From Candidatus Nitrosopumilus sp. (GTDB lineage: Archaea; Thermoproteota; Nitrososphaeria; Nitrososphaerales; Nitrosopumilaceae), in NCBI GenBank assembly GCA_029861085.1, contig JAOUAE010000074.1, positions 1 to 6,608 of the forward strand: DNA of 6,608 nt, read 5' to 3'. Below the pieces are notes generated by a model. The model had not been told where the DNA came from and did not search any database. It saw nothing but the letters and a program-made list of their open reading frames with translations. Numbering within the stretch: the stretch's first letter is position 1; each line of letters starts with the position of its first letter. Positions 1 through 5,449 of this stretch are shown in pieces. Made by a program: the position numbers and the translations under genes.

Positions 1-162
1 AAACCAAACCAGATCATAGTGGGTCAAGACGCATACGACAAACTAGACCCACACATGAAAGAATTTTTCTCAGACATGACAGACGAGTTGGTTTATCCTT
101 TGCAGCATTATTCAGATGACCGAGATAAAATTTACCGCGTTTACAGATACAAATACCAATGA
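1..162 (+). CDS. C-terminal fragment, probable class III nucleotidyl cyclase-like protein
   Basis: Frame 1 is open from the window edge and encodes 53 residues ending at a TGA at 160-162; the start lies outside the window. The visible tail runs KPNQIIVGQDAYDKL, then an acidic/aromatic stretch, and ends in YRVYRYKYQ. The pattern 'PNQIxVGxDxYxKL' followed about 30 residues later by 'IYxVYxY' resembles the end of adenylate/guanylate cyclase catalytic domains, which are common in multidomain thaumarchaeal signalling proteins. None of the metal-binding or purine-binding residues of the catalytic core lie in this fragment, so cyclase activity cannot be judged. The family call is an inference from a short match. 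The next gene starts 77 nt downstream and has its own TATA-like box, so the two are probably not co-transcribed. Confidence 0.5.
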   Translation, partial: KPNQIIVGQDAYDKLDPHMKEFFSDMTDELVYPLQHYSDDRDKIYRVYRYKYQ

Positions 163-206
163 ATTATGTCAAATCAATTTCATAATTTCTCAAACCGGTC
201 AATCAA

Positions 207-222
207 AGTCTTAATACAAATA
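207..222 (+). promoter_or_regulatory. Archaeal TATA-like promoter of the DUF6659-like gene
   Basis: The stretch CTTAATACA at about 210-218 is centred about 25 nt before the ATG at 239. That spacing suits a leaderless transcript starting at or next to the start codon. No Shine-Dalgarno sequence is visible between the box and the ATG. Confidence 0.4.
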
Positions 223-238
223 ACAACCATACAATGTG

Positions 239-616
239 ATGTCAAAAGTAACATTTGAAAATATGTCATATTGGGAATCGGCAAGTAAGTACATTCTGAG
301 TTTTCCAGAGATCAGGTTTATCGGAGTCGTAAACAACATGGGCAACCTTGTCGTGGGAGATTACAAGAAAGGAATTGTTCCCATTGCAGACGTGGATCAT
401 TACAAGATCTGCATGGAACATGCAATGGATATGTTCATGAAAAAAGATCTTGACGGCACCTTGGGACCGCTAGAGTATACGGTATCAAAAAGAAAGAACG
501 TAAAGATAATCGCAATTCCTGCCCGTGATTATCTCGTACTGGTATCTGCAGAGCCTCATACAAAGATCGAACCCATCATAGAGGAGATACTCCTGGTCTT
601 AAGGGACATGCAGTAA
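239..616 (+). CDS. DUF6659-like protein, small alpha/beta sensor-like domain
   Basis: This gene encodes 125 residues from the ATG at 239. A GTG immediately upstream at 236 would add one Met; the promoter spacing slightly favours 239. The protein opens with a helix (YWESASKYILSF), followed by 'IRFIGVVNNMGNLVVGDYKKGI', then a long Met-rich helix around residues 50-75, then the 'LGPLEYTVSKRKNVKIIAIP' and 'LVLVSAEP' strands. This order matches the thaumarchaeal DUF6659 family, whose small alpha/beta domain resembles profilin-like or roadblock-like sensor folds. Many paralogs occur per genome and their function is unknown. There is no signal peptide or membrane segment, so it should be cytoplasmic. 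It appears complete and to be its own transcription unit. The family assignment is from memory of its conserved motifs; a regulatory or sensory role is inference only. Confidence 0.8.
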   Translation: MSKVTFENMSYWESASKYILSFPEIRFIGVVNNMGNLVVGDYKKGIVPIADVDHYKICMEHAMDMFMKKDLDGTLGPLEYTVSKRKNVKIIAIPARDYLVLVSAEPHTKIEPIIEEILLVLRDMQ

Positions 617-725
617 GACAGGAAAATCAAATTACGTGGACGTGTGAATTGACTTTAGAATATCCTCAAAAAAAGAAAAAGTCACGCATGCATGATTCAT
701 AACTATCGTCTCTTCAATTGGGGTT

Positions 726-944
726 GTGGTATGCAAGGGAATCTGTCATAGGTACAAATCAGGTAGGCCGTTTGGAGTAAACAGCAGGTATGAATCAGGT
801 CAGAAAAGATGCTCAGTTTGTGAGATTTTCATAGGCTGGGATGGCAAGCATTGCCCGTGTTGCAGCTACGTGTTAAGGACAAAACCAAAAGGAGCGCAGA
901 CAAGACAGAGATTGATGCTGATACAACAAATAAAAAGAATCTGA
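726..944 (+). CDS. Small multi-cysteine zinc-binding protein (72 aa)
   Basis: A GTG start encodes 72 residues with seven cysteines: C3 and C7 (CKGIC), C29 and C32 (CSVC), and C43, C45 and C46 (CPCC). The tail is basic (LRTKPKGAQTRQR). The pattern 'MVCKGICxRYK ... RY.SGQKRCxxCEIFIxWDGxxCPCCxxxLRTKP' is one I recognise from a recurrent family of hypothetical proteins in ammonia-oxidising archaea; the family almost always begins MVCKGIC, which supports the GTG start. There is no in-frame ATG, and an in-frame stop lies at 693-695. The cysteine pairs should bind one or two zinc ions, and the basic tail would suit nucleic-acid contact, but no function is established. The gene is convergent with the antiporter gene. 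A decayed relative of its 3' half lies at 3155-3258. Confidence 0.8.
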   Translation: MVCKGICHRYKSGRPFGVNSRYESGQKRCSVCEIFIGWDGKHCPCCSYVLRTKPKGAQTRQRLMLIQQIKRI

Positions 945-963
945 AAGAAAGATTATAGTTTAC

Positions 964-983
964 CCAAAAAATAAGAAAAATCC
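964..983 (-). terminator. Probable U-rich terminator of the antiporter gene
   Basis: On the minus strand this reads as an almost pure pyrimidine tract (GGATTTTTCTTATTTTTTGG), about 90 nt beyond the antiporter stop codon. Archaeal transcription commonly ends at such oligo-T runs without a strong hairpin, and none is visible here. The tract lies in the 128-nt convergent gap with the 72-aa gene. Confidence 0.4.
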
Positions 984-1072
984 AAAGTCACAATAATTAC
1001 AGTTATGTTAAGATCCGGTACAACAATGTCTTTGGTATGAATTACAAAGATTAACCTGTACTCGATTTCTCC

Positions 1073-2296
1073 CTAAACATTTCTGTCCAACTCTTTCTCA
1101 TATGAATTCCGAAGTAGAATGGGAGATATGAATATGGTTGCCAAGACAACCAAGACTATTGTCGAATAAATTACCTCATCCAATATTCCTGCTGATAGCC
1201 CGACTCCTATAGTGATAAACGCCACCTCTCCTCTTCCAATCATTCCATATCCAACACGCAATCCCTTCGTTCTATTTTTTAGCATGACTATTGAAGGGAT
1301 TCCGCACCCGATAATTTTGCTAAATACTGCCACTGCTAAAATCACAATAAAGAAAACAAAATTCATTTCATTAATCTGTGCAAGATTGACATGTGCGCCA
1401 ATAATGACAAAAAACAATGGCTCTACAATCACCTTTAGCCTTCCTACAAATTCCCTTACCTGACCTGCCAGCTTTGATCCTGCAAGTCCCATTCCTGCAG
1501 CAAATGCCCCTACGATTGGATTCAGTCCCACTGTGGATGCAATTGCTGCAAATCCAAACGCAGAACCCAATGATGCTGCCTCTTTGGCCCCTCTTGCCTC
1601 CAGAGAGGACGGTTTGGTCAAAGATACACCGTGAACAATTTTGGGAAGCAGGAATACGGCACCCATCAAAATTAAAAACCAAAGGCCGACATCCCTTGCA
1701 ATGGCGACAGATATTGATTCGACACTTGGCATGGTGTGAAGCGTAACTAGTGAAATTACTGCTGAAAGCACGGCCAATCCAATTACATCATCTAAAACCG
1801 CAGCATTTACCAAGATGTTTCCTTCCTCTGACTTTTCCTTTTTGAGCTCCCCAAGAATTGTCACTGCGACTACAATGCTGGTTGCACTTAGCGTTGCGCC
1901 GATAATGACTGCCACTGCCCAATTAAATCCAAACAAACTGGATACATAGTATCCTAATCCCAAAGGAACCACAACCCCCATGATTCCAACAACTGCAGAC
2001 CGATACCCTGCTTTTATCAAACCGTGAAATGTGAAATGAAGTCCTGCTGAAAACAAAATTATAATTCCCGAAATCTGCCAAAGAGACAGCATTACTTCAT
2101 TTAGATTCACTATGGGATTCTCAAAGAAAGGAACGATGCCACCTAGTGCAAACGGTCCCAGCAATACACCTGCCAAAACAAACCCGACAATCTCTGGAAT
2201 TTTGAAATGCTTGCAGATTTTGCCAAACAGTATGGCAGGCAAAACCATGAACATTATTCCAATCATTGTCGGTATGACATCAAATTCGGTAACCAC
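1073..2296 (-). CDS. CPA2-family Na+(K+)/H+ antiporter, membrane domain only
   Basis: A GTG start encodes 407 residues forming about 12-13 hydrophobic segments across the whole length. Family marks are the N-terminal 'IPEIVGFVLAGVLLGP' (33-48), 'SATSIVVAV' (137-145), the paired acidic motif 'AAVLDDVIG' (165-173, D169/D170), 'GLNPIVGAFAAGMGL' (257-271), 'PLFFVIIGAHV' (293-303) and 'GMIGRGEVAFI' (351-361). These match the Kef/NapA branch of monovalent cation:proton antiporters. The double Asp is typical of electrogenic members, where it binds the exchanged cation and protons. The protein ends soon after the last membrane helix, so there is no C-terminal RCK/TrkA-N nucleotide-binding domain. It should exchange Na+ or K+ for H+ in the cytoplasmic membrane; which ion cannot be read from sequence. 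A TATA-like box about 27 nt upstream of the GTG supports this start and a monocistronic, leaderless transcript. Confidence 0.93.
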   Translation of the reverse strand: MVTEFDVIPTMIGIMFMVLPAILFGKICKHFKIPEIVGFVLAGVLLGPFALGGIVPFFENPIVNLNEVMLSLWQISGIIILFSAGLHFTFHGLIKAGYRSAVVGIMGVVVPLGLGYYVSSLFGFNWAVAVIIGATLSATSIVVAVTILGELKKEKSEEGNILVNAAVLDDVIGLAVLSAVISLVTLHTMPSVESISVAIARDVGLWFLILMGAVFLLPKIVHGVSLTKPSSLEARGAKEAASLGSAFGFAAIASTVGLNPIVGAFAAGMGLAGSKLAGQVREFVGRLKVIVEPLFFVIIGAHVNLAQINEMNFVFFIVILAVAVFSKIIGCGIPSIVMLKNRTKGLRVGYGMIGRGEVAFITIGVGLSAGILDEVIYSTIVLVVLATIFISPILLRNSYEKELDRNV

Positions 2297-2316
2297 GATC
2301 TTTAATGAAGTAGGAT

Positions 2317-2328
2317 CATAATAAAAAA
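2317..2328 (-). promoter_or_regulatory. TATA-like promoter of the antiporter gene
   Basis: On the minus strand the sequence reads TTTTTTATTATG, centred about 27 nt upstream of the GTG at 2296. The spacing fits a leaderless archaeal promoter and supports GTG as the true start. No Shine-Dalgarno sequence lies between. The rest of 2329-2526 shows no supportable gene. Confidence 0.5.
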
Positions 2329-2526
2329 CAAAGTAATCCCCAATTCTACAAATAGAAATTTGTATAAATCTAAGAAATTATCCTCATAAGGGATATGGTT
2401 TTCCAACCCTTAGAAAAACAAAAGTGATGCTAGATAAGGAAATATTGTACCGCAATTGATACATTGTGGAGATAAGTGGACGAATAGATTATTTTTTCAT
2501 TTTAGCGAAGAAGAGATTTTTGGTAT

Positions 2527-2652
2527 CTAATCTTCTGATTCCTCATATTCTTCATCTTGTTCATAGCCTTCCTTGAGTTCAAGCTGATGCTCCTCTTCTT
2601 TCATTTCTTCATGGTCTAGTTTCTTCAACTCTTTTTCTGATTCTTCAGACAT
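2527..2652 (-). CDS. Very acidic small hypothetical protein (41 aa)
   Basis: ATG at 2652 to TAG at 2527-2529 encodes 41 residues: MSEESEKELKKLDHEEMKEE, then a helix-favouring middle, ending YEESED. Twenty of the 41 residues are Glu or Asp and five are Lys. It has no Cys, no Trp and no hydrophobic core, so it is likely disordered or a single charged helix. A TATA-like box lies about 24 nt upstream of the ATG. I do not recognise a family. An acidic, DNA-mimic-like or chaperone-like role is possible but has no support beyond composition. Belief that it is a gene rests on the ATG, the promoter spacing and the strongly protein-like composition. Confidence 0.6.
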   Translation of the reverse strand: MSEESEKELKKLDHEEMKEEEHQLELKEGYEQDEEYEESED

Positions 2653-2670
2653 GCTAAAATATAATGAAAA

Positions 2671-2680
2671 AAATAAAGAT
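2671..2680 (-). promoter_or_regulatory. TATA-like promoter of the acidic 41-aa gene
   Basis: On the minus strand the sequence reads ATCTTTATTT, centred about 24 nt upstream of the ATG at 2652. An A/T-rich spacer separates the box from the start codon, and no Shine-Dalgarno sequence is visible. Confidence 0.4.
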
Positions 2681-2785
2681 TAAATTCTAAACTCCGGTGT
2701 TTTTGAGGTCATAGTTTCTAAATTGTAGTTTTTATTTCAAGGTGGATATAGTGGTTCATATCAAATGTTAGTCTTGAAAATCCTT

Positions 2786-2793
2786 CATATATC
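2786..2793 (+). promoter_or_regulatory. TATA box of the 38-aa zinc-ribbon gene
   Basis: CATATATC is centred about 24 nt before the ATG at 2813. Its position decides the start: an earlier in-frame ATG at 2765 would add 16 residues but lies upstream of this box and would be left off a transcript starting near 2813. Confidence 0.45.
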
Positions 2794-2812
2794 CAGTTCA
2801 ACTCCTAAAATC

Positions 2813-2929
2813 ATGAAATATTGCCATGATTGCTTAACTCCAATTAATAGTCATTCAAAAGAAGAGTATTGTACTATTTGCAAAAGAGACAGGATCATCA
2901 AAGAAAATTCCAATACAGCAACACCTTAG
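2813..2929 (+). CDS. Mini zinc-ribbon protein (38 aa)
   Basis: ATG at 2813 to TAG at 2927-2929 encodes 38 residues beginning MKYCHDCLTPINSHSKEEYC, followed by TICKRDRIIKEN and a short polar tail. The four cysteines C4, C7, C20 and C23 form a CxxC-x12-CxxC zinc ribbon, which makes up nearly the whole protein. Such single-domain proteins are frequent in thaumarchaea and are mostly uncharacterised; they may bind nucleic acid or protein partners. A TATA box 24 nt upstream supports this start over the in-frame ATG at 2765. A T-rich tract follows the stop at once, and the convergent 30-aa zinc-ribbon gene ends 20 nt downstream. Confidence 0.7.
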   Translation: MKYCHDCLTPINSHSKEEYCTICKRDRIIKENSNTATP

Positions 2930-2949
2930 ATTATTTTCTGTCTGTTTTC
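2930..2949 (+). terminator. T-rich terminator of the 38-aa gene
   Basis: Directly after the TAG the plus strand is mostly T (TTATTTTCTGTCTGTTTTCT). Further T-runs at 2961-2964 and 2973-2980 lie inside the convergent gene. Oligo-T termination is usual in archaea. No stable hairpin precedes it. Confidence 0.4.
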
Positions 2950-3042
2950 TCAAACAGTATTTTTGCACTCACATTTTTTTTGTTTAGCAAATCTTGTGAA
3001 TTTTTGTTTGTGACATACTTCACAAAATAGCTGATCTGTCAT
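2950..3042 (-). CDS. Mini zinc-ribbon protein (30 aa)
   Basis: ATG at 3042 to TGA at 2950-2952 encodes 30 residues: MTDQLFCEVCHKQKFTRFAK, then QKKCECKNTV. C7 and C10 (CEVC) pair with C24 and C26 (CEC), giving a compact CxxC-x13-CxC metal site with a basic, aromatic loop between. It is below usual gene-calling limits, but the cysteine spacing and the lysine-rich linker look like a real zinc ribbon rather than chance. The promoter is weak: an AAATACT-like box lies about 22 nt upstream. The gene is convergent with the 38-aa zinc ribbon, and its Lys codons form the T-runs that may terminate that gene's transcript. Function is unknown. Confidence 0.55.
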   Translation of the reverse strand: MTDQLFCEVCHKQKFTRFAKQKKCECKNTV

Positions 3043-3154
3043 ACATCCTTAGATCTGTTCTAGTATTTCCATTTTGGCCTTAATTTGAAATTATCTTATG
3101 ATTATCGGATAGTCGTTATTCTTATTGTGTCATCCTGGTTCAATCTCCTCACAT

Positions 3155-3258
3155 ATGCTCACATTCATCAGAAGGAGATGCATTGTCCATGTTGCAGTTA
3201 TGCCTTGAGAACAAAACCAAAAGGAACGCAGACGAGACACCGACTGATTATGATGTAA
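3155..3258 (+). pseudogene. Decayed 3' half of a paralog of the 72-aa multi-cysteine protein
   Basis: From 3181 the plus strand reads HCPCCSYALRTKPKGTQTRH followed by RLIMM and TAA, against HCPCCSYVLRTKPKGAQTRQ followed by RLMLIQ in the intact gene at 726-944. DNA similarity continues further 5', where TGCTCA (3156-3161) and TTCATC (3164-3169) match the CSVC and IFIG codons, but about 10 nt and then 4 nt (the GCAA of the WDGKH codons) are missing. The frame is therefore broken and the first cysteine pairs are absent. Many differences in the conserved part are third-position changes, so the copy seems to have diverged under selection before decaying. An ATG at 3178 could still give a 26-aa CPCC peptide, but no promoter is evident. 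Confidence 0.7.
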
Positions 3259-3311
3259 GCATAAAGCAAATGTAAGAACTTCGTGCTAAATGAAAGTTAT
3301 TTTAAAACTAG

Positions 3312-3333
3312 ATTGCAAATAAGATAAACAAAT
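3312..3333 (-). terminator. T-rich tract after the 56-aa zinc-ribbon gene
   Basis: Just past the stop of the minus-strand gene the transcript strand reads T-rich (ATTTGTTTATCTTATTTGC). This is a plausible archaeal oligo-T terminator. It has no hairpin, and the call is weak in an AT-rich genome. Confidence 0.3.
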
Positions 3334-3338
3334 TATGT

Positions 3339-3509
3339 TTATCGTCTAATCTCTCCGATCATGTGACAAATTGGACATGCCAAATGTCTTACAAAAACAT
3401 CACTTGCAGGGGATAGCAAATCAATATTGTCTGGAATTTCAAATGTATGATTTTCCTTGCAGTGCTTGCAGTAGAGTTTTTCCTTCCTTAATGTGATGCT
3501 TTGATTCAT
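3339..3509 (-). CDS. Small zinc-ribbon protein (56 aa)
   Basis: ATG at 3509 to TAA at 3339-3341 encodes 56 residues. It opens MNQSITLRKEKLYCKHCKEN, has a central 'HTFEIPDNIDLLSPASDVFV' and closes 'RHLACPICHMIGEIRR'. C14 and C17 (CKHC) and C45 and C48 (CPIC) form a two-knuckle zinc ribbon with a 27-residue insert that should make beta strands. Length and layout are like other archaeal stand-alone zinc ribbons; no specific function is known to me. It has the clearest promoter in the window, TTTAAATA about 25 nt upstream, so the transcript is probably leaderless. A hairpin-forming dyad lies upstream of that promoter. Confidence 0.75.
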   Translation of the reverse strand: MNQSITLRKEKLYCKHCKENHTFEIPDNIDLLSPASDVFVRHLACPICHMIGEIRR

Positions 3510-3530
3510 GGTACCAATGGCGTGTTTTAA

Positions 3531-3541
3531 TATTTAAAGCC
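3531..3541 (-). promoter_or_regulatory. BRE/TATA promoter of the 56-aa zinc-ribbon gene
   Basis: On the minus strand the sequence reads GGCTTTAAATA, with the TTTAAATA box centred about 25 nt before the ATG at 3509 and a short G/C element (GGC) just upstream in the BRE position. It is close to the archaeal consensus and the best promoter match in the window. Confidence 0.6.
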
Positions 3542-3550
3542 GTCAAATGT

Positions 3551-3578
3551 GCAATGGATGGCCCATCATCTGCATTGC
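3551..3578. other. Inverted repeat / potential stem-loop upstream of the zinc-ribbon promoter
   Basis: GCAATGGATG (3551-3560) is complementary to CATC-TG-CATTGC (3567-3578). This gives ten base pairs with a 2-nt bulge around a 6-nt loop, GCCCAT. It starts about 10 nt upstream of the BRE/TATA of the 3339-3509 gene and lies in a region with no convincing gene. It could be a regulator's operator, part of a small RNA, or chance. There is no strong T-run after it on the plus strand. Confidence 0.35.
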
Positions 3579-3881
3579 TTTCAAGAATCATATTTTCTTA
3601 ACATCCATTGAAAAATCTGCAATGAATGAGAAATCCACGAACAACATTTCAAAAAAATACCCTGAATAGTTTCAGAGATTGCCGGTATTGTTGCAATTTA
3701 TCGAATAGAGACCATTTGATGGATAACAAGTAACGAAAATAATTTTAGAAATATTTGTCAAACATTCTGTGATTCTTAATTATTTCAACTATGCTTTAAT
3801 AATCATTGAGTGAGATCAACCTTTCTTTTATTCTGATAACGTGCAACACAAACATGGATTTTTTCTCAGTATCCGAAGAAT
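3579..3881. other. Interval with no convincing gene
   Basis: Both strands were read for small proteins. Only open frames shorter than about 20 codons were found, for example 3622-3669 (+), with no cysteine motifs and no match to the intact genes. No tRNA-like or repeat structure was recognised. Together with the hairpin and promoter at 3531-3578, it forms the largest gene-free gap, 3510-3901. Confidence 0.5.
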
Positions 3882-3894
3882 TGTAGATTCTACA
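3882..3894 (-). terminator. Short hairpin after the Trp-rich gene
   Basis: TGTAG-ATT-CTACA (plus-strand reading) is a perfect 5-bp stem with a 3-nt loop, 7 nt beyond the stop codon of the minus-strand gene. It may help end transcription or protect the 3' end. The short stem and lack of a following T-run on the minus strand make this tentative. Confidence 0.25.
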
Positions 3895-3901
3895 TTTTCA
3901 C

Positions 3902-4279
3902 TTACTCGATGCTTTTGTTTTGTTCATTTTTCCAATATGATTCCAACATTTTCAAAACTTCTGCATAAGTCCTGAATTGTTCATCAGTGGTATTTTCCCA
4001 AAATTCTTGCCATTCCTGTATTGGTTTTTTTGCCAATTCAAAACTGGGTTTTCGTATTGCCTGTGACCAACATTCCAAGAACTGCTCCATCTGGATTTCC
4101 GTACTTTGTTTTACGGAGTTTCTCCATGTTTTTTCAATCCTTTTTAGGATTTCAGAATTTGACTGCAAGCATTTTTTCCAAATTAGTATGTAGTTTAATG
4201 GTGAATCAACGTAGTTTTTGTGCCAAAATTCAAAGCTGTGTATCATAGCATCAACCAGATCACCCCTTGACTGAAACAT
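3902..4279 (-). CDS. Trp-rich all-helical hypothetical protein (PhaE/phasin-like?)
   Basis: ATG at 4279 gives 125 residues. A TTG at 4312 would add 11 polar residues (MKEDKNPSQDT), and an in-frame stop lies at 4322-4324. The sequence is amphipathic helix throughout, with regularly spaced Trp and aromatic residues: SFEFWHKNYV, ILIWKKC, IEKTWRNSV, FLECWSQAI, IQEWQEFW and LESYWKN. There is no signal peptide, cysteine pair or membrane span. Long helices with repeated W/F-x-x-W positions recall the PhaE subunit of class III polyhydroxyalkanoate synthases and phasins, which thaumarchaea possess, but no phaC lies in this window and the likeness is only by eye. It follows the tfb gene on the same strand after about 200 nt, so a separate promoter is likely, although neither start has well-placed TATA spacing. 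Confidence 0.65.
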   Translation of the reverse strand: MFQSRGDLVDAMIHSFEFWHKNYVDSPLNYILIWKKCLQSNSEILKRIEKTWRNSVKQSTEIQMEQFLECWSQAIRKPSFELAKKPIQEWQEFWENTTDEQFRTYAEVLKMLESYWKNEQNKSIE

Positions 4280-4487
4280 TGTATCTTGTGATGGATTTTT
4301 ATCTTCTTTCAAAATTAATCGCTATACTTGGTCGCTTTTTTGTAATAAAGCTTACATGTCAAATATTGAGAATTTCATCTGTCAAGCATCAGATAAACAC
4401 ATTATCGCTAGTTGGTGCAAGTCAGACAATGGGTTTGGCAATCAATCCAACAGTCTGCCGTTACGAATATGTTCCCGGTTACTTTCT

Positions 4488-5420
4488 TTACACAACAGAC
4501 AATGCCTTGCTTAAAGCAGAAAGTGCCTTTCTAATTGATGGCAATGATACATGGGTCTTTTCTGCAATTTTAATCTGTGAAATGTTTTCACCATTTACAA
4601 TGCATGCAAGATGCAGTGCACCTGCACATACTACGGCAGGTTTTGAACCAGACAAAATACGTTTGGAGTTTGCCTGCTTTAAGATGTTAAATGCGCATCT
4701 TTTTGTCTTCTCCTTTACGCCCAATGCACTGCAAAACTTGGACAGGCAATCCAACGGATTTGCCAGTTCTGGCTTTATGTCAAGGGATTCAACTAGCACC
4801 ATGTAGCATTTTGCGAGTCTTTTTTTTGGAATATTTAGCGTATTTGCTATCTCATCAAGTGACCATGGGATTCCGTTTTCTCTGCATGCGGCATATACTG
4901 ACGCTGCCATCACTTCAGATGTACCTCGTCCTCTGATTAATCCCAAAGATGATGCCTTTCTATAGATGAACGCAACATGTTCTGTAATTGCACTTGACAA
5001 TCCCAGTTTTTGCTTGACTCCATCTAGCAATACGAGTGCGGAAATCAGATTCCGTCCAGACGCCTTTGACTTGCTACGACTATCCCACACCCTCATGCTT
5101 TTGAATCTTGAAATGGTATTGGATGACATTTTCTTTCCTGCAAAGTCCACGTTTTTTGCGCCTATGTTGGTGTTCAATCCCTTGTCATAAACAGTCAATG
5201 ATGATTTGGGACCAGTCTGGGAGTTGCGCAAAAAACCATCCAGACTATGTGTGGGTCTGGAATCCGAACGAGTGATCCCTTCTGTCAGTACCTGACCGCA
5301 AGGGCTGCAAATTATCTCTCCCCTTTCCTCGTCTGTGATCCGGTCTTTCTTGTCATGATCACAGATAAGTAAAGTGAGTCCATCTCCATTCTGATTTTGT
5401 TTAATTTTTTTAATTGCCAT
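4488..5420 (-). CDS. tfb: Transcription initiation factor B (TFB) paralog with atypical zinc ribbon
   Basis: ATG at 5420 gives 310 residues, a normal TFB length. The open frame extends to a TTG at 5435, but the TATA-like box overlaps that point, so 5420 is preferred. TFB binds the TATA/TBP complex and recruits RNA polymerase. Order of parts: N-terminal zinc ribbon region (20-42, ending 'ERGEIICSPCG'), B-reader/linker ('GPKSSLTVYDKGLNTNIG', then 'RFKSMRVWDSRSK'), then two cyclin-like repeats, the first with 'VMAASVYAACRENGIPWSLDEIA' and the second from about 'NPLDCLSKFCSALGV' to 'HVSLPSIRKALSALSKAL', a helix-turn-helix. The ribbon is odd: the usual first CxxC is replaced by C20-D-H22, with C38 and C41 intact. 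Thaumarchaea carry several TFBs, so this is probably a divergent specialist factor. Confidence 0.95.
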   Translation of the reverse strand: MAIKKIKQNQNGDGLTLLICDHDKKDRITDEERGEIICSPCGQVLTEGITRSDSRPTHSLDGFLRNSQTGPKSSLTVYDKGLNTNIGAKNVDFAGKKMSSNTISRFKSMRVWDSRSKSKASGRNLISALVLLDGVKQKLGLSSAITEHVAFIYRKASSLGLIRGRGTSEVMAASVYAACRENGIPWSLDEIANTLNIPKKRLAKCYMVLVESLDIKPELANPLDCLSKFCSALGVKEKTKRCAFNILKQANSKRILSGSKPAVVCAGALHLACIVNGENISQIKIAEKTHVSLPSIRKALSALSKALSVV

Positions 5421-5435
5421 TATTATCACAAACAA

Positions 5436-5449
5436 ACTATAATTTTTGA
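5436..5449 (-). promoter_or_regulatory. Possible TATA box of the tfb gene
   Basis: On the minus strand the sequence reads CAAAAATTATAGT, centred 21-24 nt upstream of the ATG at 5420. It argues against the TTG at 5435 as start, because the box would directly abut it. The consensus match is moderate. Confidence 0.3.

Noticed and set aside
1212..2321. Several 69-109-codon open frames on both strands over the antiporter
   Set aside because: They are shadow frames of the antiporter coding sequence, whose motifs and full-length membrane pattern are clear.
2331..2526. Tiny plus-strand frames and an imperfect AAGGG/CCCTT repeat
   Set aside because: The frames are only about 10 codons and the repeat pairs poorly; nothing supports a gene or terminator.
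2765..2812. Longer ATG start for the 38-aa zinc ribbon
   Set aside because: The added 16 residues precede the ribbon, and the TATA box at 2786-2793 lies within them, pointing to the ATG at 2813.
3130..3155. tRNA-like T-arm sequence (TGGTTCAATCTCC)
   Set aside because: The flanking bases do not pair into a T stem and no acceptor, D or anticodon arm can be found around it.
4377..4394. Small hairpin ATCTG/CAGAT downstream of tfb
   Set aside because: A five-pair stem with an 8-nt loop and no T-run is expected by chance in sequence of this composition.
4267..4806. Plus-strand 179-codon open frame
   Set aside because: It is antisense to the C-terminal part of tfb and the start of the Trp-rich gene, both far better supported; it has no family features or promoter.
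4691..5190. Plus-strand frames of 74-81 codons
   Set aside because: Antisense to the TFB cyclin repeats, with no independent signal.
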